Below the pieces are notes generated by a model. It searched no databases. It had not been told where the DNA came from and saw only the letters and a program-made list of their open reading frames with translations. Positions 5,689 to 10,442 of a DNA stretch of 10,442 nt are shown here, in pieces (position 1 is the stretch's first letter; each line of letters begins with the position of its first letter). Origin of the DNA: a bacterium (GTDB lineage Bacteria > Patescibacteriota > Patescibacteriia > Patescibacteriales > GWE2-39-37); assembly GCA_021786695.1 (NCBI GenBank), contig JAJYMT010000034.1, forward strand, positions 1 through 10,442, given 5' to 3'. The position numbers were made by a program, and so were the translations under genes.

Positions 5689-8118
5689 TTAGAAGTCCCT
5701 CACCTTCGCCCCGAACTTCTCTTCAAGGCGCTTGACCAAGCGCTGTTGCAATTCATCCGCCTCGGCGGACACAAGAGTCCGATCCGCCTGATAAACTATG
5801 CGGAAGGCCAAGCTGCGATTCTTCTCACCCAGCTTGCCGCCCTGGTAAACATCGAACAACTCGACCGACCTGATGAGCGGATCGAAGCCGGCTATCTCCC
5901 GCCTGATATCACTATACGATATTTTTTCGTTTACCACAAAAGACAGATCGCGGATGACCGGCGGAAATTTTTCGTATTCCGCAAAGGCGGGCGGCGGCTG
6001 ATTGGCGGCAAGGGTGGCGCAAAGCGTCAAGTTTATCTCGCCGATCGCGGCCGACTTTTTTATGCCGCAATTTTTGGCGGCCTTGGCACTCATTATATTG
6101 ACCGTACCAAGCAGTTTTCCCAAGACCCAGAGTTCGGCGCTGCCGTGGGGGTCGGTCCAACCAAGGTTGATCTCGCTTCCCCGCCATTCGGCGGCCATAC
6201 TAAAAAGTTGCAACACGTTTTCCAGGATACCTTTGACTTCTCGGAGCAGATCACGCCGGCCGCCGGCCGCGAGCGCGATGGCGAGGCGCTTCTCCTGATA
6301 CGGCAGCTTGCCGCCCGTGTTTGATCTCGCCAATTCGCCTTCGGCCGCCAAGAAAACCGAACCAATCTCGAATATTCCAATATCGTCATAGCGCGGCTGG
6401 TTGGTCTTGATGTTTTCAAGCAGGCCCGGCACCAAGCTCTGCCGCAGGAGTCCGTGCTGGCTGGCAAGCGGATTCAACAGGCGCAGGTGGCCCGAGGAGT
6501 CGATGAATATTTTTTTCAACTGCTCCTCGCCGACGAAAGAATAGTTATGTACCTCGGTAAGAGCGGCCGCGCCGGACAGATTATTCTTGATGGTTTTTTC
6601 CATGCTGACGCCGGTATCTAAAACCGGCGGCGCGATTGTGATCTGAGGCAAACTGCCCTGGATATTATCGTAACCGTGGATCCGCGCCACCTCTTCCGCC
6701 AGATCAACCTCGCTTTCAATGTCACGGGTAGCGCGCCAGCTCGGGACGGTCACGGCCAGAGCATTCTCCCTGGCTTTTACTGTAAAGCCGAGATTCAAAA
6801 GAATCTCTTCGACTTTTGTCGGCTTCAAGCCGGCGCCCAGGAACCGCTCGAGCCAATTCAAATCCAGGATTATCTGCTTCGGCTTGCTCGCGGCCGTGCG
6901 CAAGTCCGTTATTCCGCTTGCCAGGCGCGCCTCCGGACAGAGTTTTACTGCCAGCTCTACCGCTCGCGCGAGCGCCCGCTCCGCCAAATTCGGGTCAAGA
7001 CCTTTTTCAAAACGGACCGACGACTCGGTGCGCAAGCCCAGGCGGGTGCTGGTCTGCCTGATTGAACGATAATTGAAATTAGCGGCTTCGAAGATGATGT
7101 CGGCCGTTTCGTCGCCGATCTCGCTTGAGGCCCCACCCATCACCCCCGCGATGGCGACCGGTTTATGCTTGTCGGCGATTACCAGAGTATCGGCGGTCAA
7201 TTTCCTTTTTTCTCCGTCCAGGGTCTCGATTGTTTCTCCTGTCCTGGCGCGGCGGACCACGATTTCCTGAATCATCTTTTGGTCGAAAGCATGCAGCGGC
7301 TGGCCGAGTTCCAGCATCACGTAATTGGTGATGTCAACGATATTATTGATCGGACGCATACCGACCGCGGATAACCGCCGCTTGAGCCAGTCGGGCGAAG
7401 GCGCGACTTTGACGCCTGTCATCGCGACCGCCATGTAGCGCGGACAGAGTTCCGGCGCCTCGACTTTCACCTCGATCTTCATAGCGGCGTTTTTGAGCCC
7501 GACCGGCTTCTTGGGAACGAATGGAGTAAATTTCACGTTAAAAATTGCGGCTAACTCGCGGGCGATGCCCTCATGGCCCCAAAGATCGGGCCGGTTGGAA
7601 AGCGACTTATTGTCGACTTCCAAGATCACTTCATGAAGCCCGAGGTGTTTGGCCAGCGGCTCGCCGACTTTCGCGTTCGACTTCAGGATCAATATGCCGG
7701 AGTGATCATCGCCCAACCCCAGCTCATCCGGAGCACAGAGCATGCCGGACGACTTTACGCCGCGCACTTCGGCCTCTTTGATTTCCGCGCCGTTCGGCCC
7801 GCCTGCCGGCGAGGCAGGCAGGATTGCGCCCGGTAATGCCACCGGCACCAATTGGCCGGCTTCGATATTGGGCGCGCCGCAGACGATTTGGAGAACTTCT
7901 TTGCCGATGCTTACCTGAGCTACCTGAAGCCGGTCGGCGTTGGGGTGTTTATCGATTTTTTGGATCTTGCCCACCACTACCGACCGATATTTATCGCCCT
8001 GGTTTATTATCTTTTCCACTTCGACCGTATGATAAGTCAACCGCGCGGCCAGGTCTTGCGGCGCCAGCGAATTGGGAAGTTTGACGAATTCCTTAAGCCA
8101 ATCCAGGGAGAGTAACAT
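5689..8118 (-). CDS. pheT: Phenylalanine-tRNA ligase beta subunit
   Basis: PheT forms the alpha2-beta2 phenylalanyl-tRNA synthetase with PheS; it binds tRNA-Phe and edits mischarged Tyr. At 809 residues it is full length for the long bacterial type. In order: the N-terminal B1 region, a tRNA-binding OB fold at about 40-150 (VVVGKIQKIDKHPNADRLQVAQV, ending SSGMLCAPDELGLG), the B3/B4 editing region (VDNKSLSNRPDLWGHEGIARE; AVGMRPINNIVDITNYVMLELGQPLHAFDQ), B5 near 410-485, the catalytic-like domain, and the FDX-ACB anticodon-binding domain at 718-809 (FPPVIRDLSFVV...KVRDF). The ATG at 8118 gives the standard start LLSLDWLKEFV; no Shine-Dalgarno precedes it. Residues about 101-108 (PASPAGGP) are an insertion relative to the usual LPG-x-x-IK stretch and are encoded by a GC-rich palindrome. 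It follows pheS after a 105-base AT-rich spacer. Confidence 0.98.
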   Translation of the reverse strand: MLLSLDWLKEFVKLPNSLAPQDLAARLTYHTVEVEKIINQGDKYRSVVVGKIQKIDKHPNADRLQVAQVSIGKEVLQIVCGAPNIEAGQLVPVALPGAILPASPAGGPNGAEIKEAEVRGVKSSGMLCAPDELGLGDDHSGILILKSNAKVGEPLAKHLGLHEVILEVDNKSLSNRPDLWGHEGIARELAAIFNVKFTPFVPKKPVGLKNAAMKIEVKVEAPELCPRYMAVAMTGVKVAPSPDWLKRRLSAVGMRPINNIVDITNYVMLELGQPLHAFDQKMIQEIVVRRARTGETIETLDGEKRKLTADTLVIADKHKPVAIAGVMGGASSEIGDETADIIFEAANFNYRSIRQTSTRLGLRTESSVRFEKGLDPNLAERALARAVELAVKLCPEARLASGITDLRTAASKPKQIILDLNWLERFLGAGLKPTKVEEILLNLGFTVKARENALAVTVPSWRATRDIESEVDLAEEVARIHGYDNIQGSLPQITIAPPVLDTGVSMEKTIKNNLSGAAALTEVHNYSFVGEEQLKKIFIDSSGHLRLLNPLASQHGLLRQSLVPGLLENIKTNQPRYDDIGIFEIGSVFLAAEGELARSNTGGKLPYQEKRLAIALAAGGRRDLLREVKGILENVLQLFSMAAEWRGSEINLGWTDPHGSAELWVLGKLLGTVNIMSAKAAKNCGIKKSAAIGEINLTLCATLAANQPPPAFAEYEKFPPVIRDLSFVVNEKISYSDIRREIAGFDPLIRSVELFDVYQGGKLGEKNRSLAFRIVYQADRTLVSAEADELQQRLVKRLEEKFGAKVRDF
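7798..7819. repeat. GC-rich palindromic element inserted in frame in pheT
   Basis: GCCTGCC (7801-7807) and GGCAGGC (7813-7819) form a 7-bp stem with a GGCGA loop. The outer bases CCCGCCT and GCGAGGCAGGC match the ends of the palindrome at 4698-4734; only the centre differs (4 against 19 bases). On the pheT strand it encodes PASPAGG at about residues 101-107, in a surface linker of the OB fold where homologues are shorter. Confidence 0.65.
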
Positions 8119-8223
8119 AATAATTCTAAATTTTAAATTCTAAATTTTAAATCAATTTTAAATTTCTCAATTTCAATTAAAATTCAATCACTGCAAATTC
8201 AATTAAAATTTAAAATTTTTAAT
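8119..8223. repeat. AT-rich pheS-pheT spacer with direct repeats
   Basis: These 105 bases are almost pure A and T. They include a tandem 14-base repeat AATTCTAAATTTTA (8122-8135 and 8136-8149). CAATTAAAATT-type motifs follow and recur as rough inverted copies near the pheS end. No gene, Shine-Dalgarno or clear promoter is visible. The spacing is unusually long for pheS-pheT, which often nearly touch. Confidence 0.7.
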
Positions 8224-9273
8224 TTAAAATTGTTCAAGAAATCTAAGGTCTCCGCTGTTGAAAAGACGGATATCATTGATGCCGTATTTGAGCATTGCCA
8301 GGCGGGTCAGCCCGAAGCCGAAAGCGAAACCCTGATAGGCCTTGGGATCGATCCGGCCGGCGGCGAGCACTTTCGGATGCACCATGCCGGAACCGCCGAT
8401 CTCCAGCCAGCCGGAATTCTTGCAGACGCGGCAGCCGCGCCCCTGGCACAAGAAACAGGTGGCCTCGAAATTGGCGCCCGGTTCGACGAACGGATAGAAC
8501 TTCGGCCGCATCCGTAATTTGGTTTCGGCGCCGTACAGCCGTCTGACCACCGCCTCGAGCACCCCCTTCAGATCGGTAAAGCTGATATTTTTGTCTACCA
8601 TCAAGCCCTCCAGCTGATAAAAAGTATGCTCGTGCCTGGCATCCGTCGCCTCGCTTCTGAAACAGCGGCCCGGGATTATCACGCGCAGCGGCGCGCCGTA
8701 TTTTTCCATCGCTCGCACCTGCATCGGCGAGGTGTGCGTCCGCAACAACAAGTTGGAATCCGCGCCGTCCGCGTCAGCCCGTGTCAATTCCGCACCGGTT
8801 CGCGCTACGTAAAAAGTATCTTGCATATCGCGCGCCGGATGATCGGCCGGGATGTTCAATGCTTCAAAATTATAATAATCCGACTCCAGTTCCGGACCGG
8901 ACAGAACCGAAAAACCCAACGAACTGAACAATTCGGAAAGTTCATTTTCGAGGATCGTAACCGGATGCAGGTGGCCCCGTTTCGTTTTTTCTCCGGGCAA
9001 GGTCAGATCGATGAACTCATTTTTCCTTTCTCCTTCAAGCACTTCAGCCGCGGCTCGGAATTTACCAGCCAGCTCCAGCTTGATGTCGTTCGCCAATTTA
9101 CCGACGATCTTTTTTTCTTCCAGGCCGAGCGTATTTATCTTCCTGAGCATTTCCGTGAGTTCGCCCTTGCGCCCGAGTGTCTTTATTTCCAGATTGCGCA
9201 AAGCAGAACCGTCTTTTACTTCAGATAGTTTTTGTAAAATATCTTGTTTTAATTTTTGTAAATTATCCTTCAT
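8224..9273 (-). CDS. pheS: Phenylalanine-tRNA ligase alpha subunit
   Basis: PheS is the catalytic subunit, activating Phe with ATP and charging tRNA-Phe. The 349 residues begin with the N-terminal coiled-coil tRNA-binding arm (about 1-90). The class II core follows: HLHPVTILENEL (motif 1, from 101), PADHPARDMQDTFYV (142-156), LRTHTSPMQVRAM (177-189), motif 2 GRCFRSEATDARHEHTFYQLEG (202-223), and motif 3 FGFGLTRLAMLKYGINDIR (318-336). C273, C276, C281 and C284 form CxxC-x4-CxxC before GWLEIGGSGMVHP, a variant seen in a subset of bacterial PheS and possibly zinc-binding. ATG 9273 gives the expected N-terminus. No Shine-Dalgarno precedes it, because an 88-bp palindrome ends 6 bases upstream. No T-box leader is visible. 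It is probably transcribed from the promoter at 9840-9868. Confidence 0.98.
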   Translation of the reverse strand: MKDNLQKLKQDILQKLSEVKDGSALRNLEIKTLGRKGELTEMLRKINTLGLEEKKIVGKLANDIKLELAGKFRAAAEVLEGERKNEFIDLTLPGEKTKRGHLHPVTILENELSELFSSLGFSVLSGPELESDYYNFEALNIPADHPARDMQDTFYVARTGAELTRADADGADSNLLLRTHTSPMQVRAMEKYGAPLRVIIPGRCFRSEATDARHEHTFYQLEGLMVDKNISFTDLKGVLEAVVRRLYGAETKLRMRPKFYPFVEPGANFEATCFLCQGRGCRVCKNSGWLEIGGSGMVHPKVLAAGRIDPKAYQGFAFGFGLTRLAMLKYGINDIRLFNSGDLRFLEQF

Positions 9274-9279
9274 GTGGGG

Positions 9280-9367
9280 AACGGATTAACACTAATTAGG
9301 AACGAATTTTCACGAATCACGAATTCGTGATTCGTGTTTATCCGTCAACAATCCGTGTTAATTCGTC
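9280..9367. repeat. 88-bp phased palindrome, copy 2 (upstream of pheS)
   Basis: This has the same perfect 26-bp core as copy 1 (9311-9336), with left units starting at 9280, 9290, 9301, 9311, 9318 and right units at 9323, 9330, 9340, 9351, 9361. The spacing 10, 11, 10, 7 and its mirror is identical to copy 1, although several outer units differ in sequence (AACGGAT, ATCCGTC, ATCCGTG). It lies 6 bases from the pheS ATG and contains the stop codon of the 126-residue gene. Confidence 0.93.
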
Positions 9368-9738
9368 TTTTTATAACTGATCATAAAATACTCCAGCGCC
9401 GAGAGACCGACGATCAGAAAAAACGTACTCAGCCAGTTGAACAGATTTTTTGAAAGCAGCAAGAGCGAGGCGGAAATCAGAATTGCGAATAAAAACGACT
9501 GGCGGAAAGCGTCCCTGACCAGGCGGAAAGCCAGCGCTTTTTTCAGCGCGATGAATCTGATGACGAAACCGACGATTGCCGCCGTACCGGCCAGCGCCAG
9601 AAAAAAAGAAAGGTAAAAAAGAACTAAGCCGAACATGCCGGCGGTCTCGGGGTTAACTGAAAAAATCACAAACAACCAGACGAGCCAGCAGATGCCGGTC
9701 GCAGTGGACATATATATTAGGTAGGAGCGGAGAGTCAT
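9358..9738 (-). CDS. Small polytopic membrane protein, about four helices, unknown function
   Basis: The 126-residue protein is mostly hydrophobic. There are about four transmembrane segments: 13-28 (ATGICWLVWLFVIFSV), 35-62 (MFGLVLFYLSFFLALAGTAAIVGFVIRF), 83-95 (FLFAILISASLLL) and 103-121 (LSTFFLIVGLSALEYFMIS). A basic loop separates the second and third (ALKKALAFRLVRDAFRQS). The NPETAGMFGLVLFYLSFFLALAG stretch resembles a small membrane family I associate with Patescibacteria genomes, but no function is known to me. The ATG at 9738 has no Shine-Dalgarno and lies 8 bases from a heptad array. The stop falls inside the 88-bp palindrome and pheS starts 84 bases later. It is the first gene after the predicted promoter, hence the likely head of the pheST transcript. 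Confidence 0.75.
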   Translation of the reverse strand: MTLRSYLIYMSTATGICWLVWLFVIFSVNPETAGMFGLVLFYLSFFLALAGTAAIVGFVIRFIALKKALAFRLVRDAFRQSFLFAILISASLLLLSKNLFNWLSTFFLIVGLSALEYFMISYKKTN

Positions 9739-9746
9739 CGCGGTAA

Positions 9747-9833
9747 GATTTACGATTTAGGATTTAAGATTTAAGAATGAATGCGGGTATATTTAAGCTC
9801 CTCTCGTAAATCATAAATCTTAAATCATAAATC
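9747..9833. repeat. Inverted heptad array in the leader of the pheST unit
   Basis: The left units are GATTTAC, GATTTAG, GATTTAA, GATTTAA (9747-9774). The right units are GTAAATC, ATAAATC, TTAAATC, ATAAATC (9806-9833). The gap is 31 bases. The predicted start of the minus-strand promoter falls at the outer end of the array (about 9833), so the mRNA would begin with the array and fold into a 5' hairpin. Confidence 0.9.
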
Positions 9834-9839
9834 CTTTAT

Positions 9840-9868
9840 AATTTACCATTTTATGCAATTTATTTCAA
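9840..9868 (-). promoter_or_regulatory. Promoter of the membrane gene-pheS-pheT unit
   Basis: On the minus strand TTGAAA (9868-9863, 5 of 6 to the -35 consensus) is followed by a 17-base spacer and TAAATT (9845-9840), preceded by TGG as an extended -10. The architecture and the -10 hexamer are the same as in the promoter at 1147-1175. It lies just downstream of the nuclease gene's stop and upstream of the 126-residue gene. Confidence 0.6.
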
Positions 9869-9898
9869 GCGAATATTGGCTAAATAATAAATACACGA

Positions 9899-10442
9899 TT
9901 ATGACTGCCTATACTCGCAGATATCGAAAAAATCGCACCACTTACAGAGCATTGACGGTTTGGGCGGGAATTCGCCTTTTTTAATCTTTTCAACCGCGGT
10001 GATGATCTGTTCCTTCATTTTCTGAAGTTCCGGGGGAGTGCCGAGAAATTCCACCTCGGTATTGTTGTCCAGATAATAGAAAACCAGCGAGCCGACCTCT
10101 TCGCGGTAAAGGTCCGGCGCCGCCAGCTGATAGATCAAGAGTTGTTCTTTTTCCTCAAAAGTCAATTTGTCCTTGGGCAAACCGGTCTTGTAGTCGACCA
10201 GCCGGAGTTTTCCCCCGACAGTATCTACGCGATCGATCCGTCCCTGAACCGTGTAATACGATCCGGCGCTTTCGATTTTTAATTTGAAGCCCTGCTCGGT
10301 CGCCCTCACCTCCGGCCAATTGTCCTTATGTTTTTCATAGTAAACCTTCAGGATGTCCCTGCCCTTTTGCCGGTATTCCTTTTTTTTCTCTTTCGATTCG
10401 AACCAATCGTCTTGCCAGCTCTGTTCGTACAGACCGTAAACC
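9899..10442 (-). CDS. PD-(D/E)XK nuclease domain, C-terminal part, probably of a helicase-nuclease
   Basis: The frame is open to the right edge, so the N-terminus is missing; about 180 residues are visible. A GTG at 10309 is internal, since the frame continues upstream with VYGLYEQSWQDDWFESKEKKKEYRQKG, which fits the helical start of a RecB-type nuclease domain. The nuclease core follows: GRIDRVD and LRLVDYKTG give the Asp and D-x-K metal-binding motifs, and QLLIYQLA is the Q-x3-Y motif. The end, LCKWCDFFDICEY, gives C-x2-C-x5-C, like the last three ligands of the 4Fe-4S cluster in AddB and Cas4; the fourth cysteine would lie upstream. The best guess is the tail of a UvrD/Rep-family or AddB-like helicase-nuclease for double-strand-end processing. 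A Cas4-like standalone nuclease is possible, but no CRISPR or cas gene is nearby. Confidence 0.78.
   Translation of the reverse strand, partial: VYGLYEQSWQDDWFESKEKKKEYRQKGRDILKVYYEKHKDNWPEVRATEQGFKLKIESAGSYYTVQGRIDRVDTVGGKLRLVDYKTGLPKDKLTFEEKEQLLIYQLAAPDLYREEVGSLVFYYLDNNTEVEFLGTPPELQKMKEQIITAVEKIKKGEFPPKPSMLCKWCDFFDICEYRQS

Noticed and set aside
5746..7836. Long plus-strand open frames opposite pheT
   Set aside because: They lie antisense to a well-conserved synthetase gene, lack recognisable motifs, and are expected from GC-rich codon bias.
9739..9835. T-box riboswitch ahead of pheST
   Set aside because: ACCGCG occurs just before the ATG at 9738, but the AGGGTGG half of the T-box motif, a specifier stem and an anti-terminator are missing.
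9899..10309. Complete small nuclease gene starting at GTG 10309
   Set aside because: The frame stays open to the window edge with sequence typical of the nuclease domain's upstream helices, so the gene is longer.

Overview
The window holds nine protein-coding genes, two of them cut by the window edges, on what looks like a chromosome fragment of an uncultured Candidate Phyla Radiation (Patescibacteria/Parcubacteria-like) bacterium. That placement is inferred. It rests on compact housekeeping proteins, a smf(dprA)-topA pair, a small four-helix membrane protein ahead of pheS, GC-rich genes separated by very AT-rich repeat-filled spacers, and few Shine-Dalgarno sites. UGA is used as a stop (der and the 130-residue gene), so the code looks standard.

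Layout. Plus strand, left half: the end of der (ribosome-assembly GTPase), pth (peptidyl-tRNA hydrolase), dprA (ssDNA-binding RecA loader), topA (topoisomerase I with four zinc ribbons). Minus strand, right half, in transcription order: the end of a PD-(D/E)XK nuclease with an iron-sulfur-type cysteine cluster (probably the tail of a helicase-nuclease), a 126-residue membrane protein, pheS, pheT, then two small membrane proteins of 102 and 130 residues. The two sets converge on a bidirectional terminator near 4840. A good promoter near 9840-9868 probably drives the 126-residue gene, pheS, pheT and the two small genes. No spacer exceeds 300 bases; the longest (pth to dprA, 224 bases) holds a candidate RNA gene.

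The most interesting content lies between the genes. (1) Between pth and dprA, a minus-strand unit has a perfect -35, a 17-bp spacer, an extended -10, a 115-nt hairpin and a U-tract. Five of the six substitution differences between its arms become G-U pairs only in minus-strand RNA. Its apical loop carries CCUCCUU, an anti-Shine-Dalgarno sequence, complementary over 8 nt to codons 2-4 of the divergently transcribed dprA. (2) Three spacers hold the same array: four GATTTAN heptads, a 20-31 bp gap, four NTAAATC heptads. (3) Two 88-bp palindromes, just upstream of the topA and pheS starts, keep exactly the same spacing of ten ATTCGTG-like units (10/11/10/7 mirrored). (4) A GC-rich palindrome family occurs once inside another repeat and once in frame inside pheT. 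Almost every spacer is therefore built from repeated or structured DNA.
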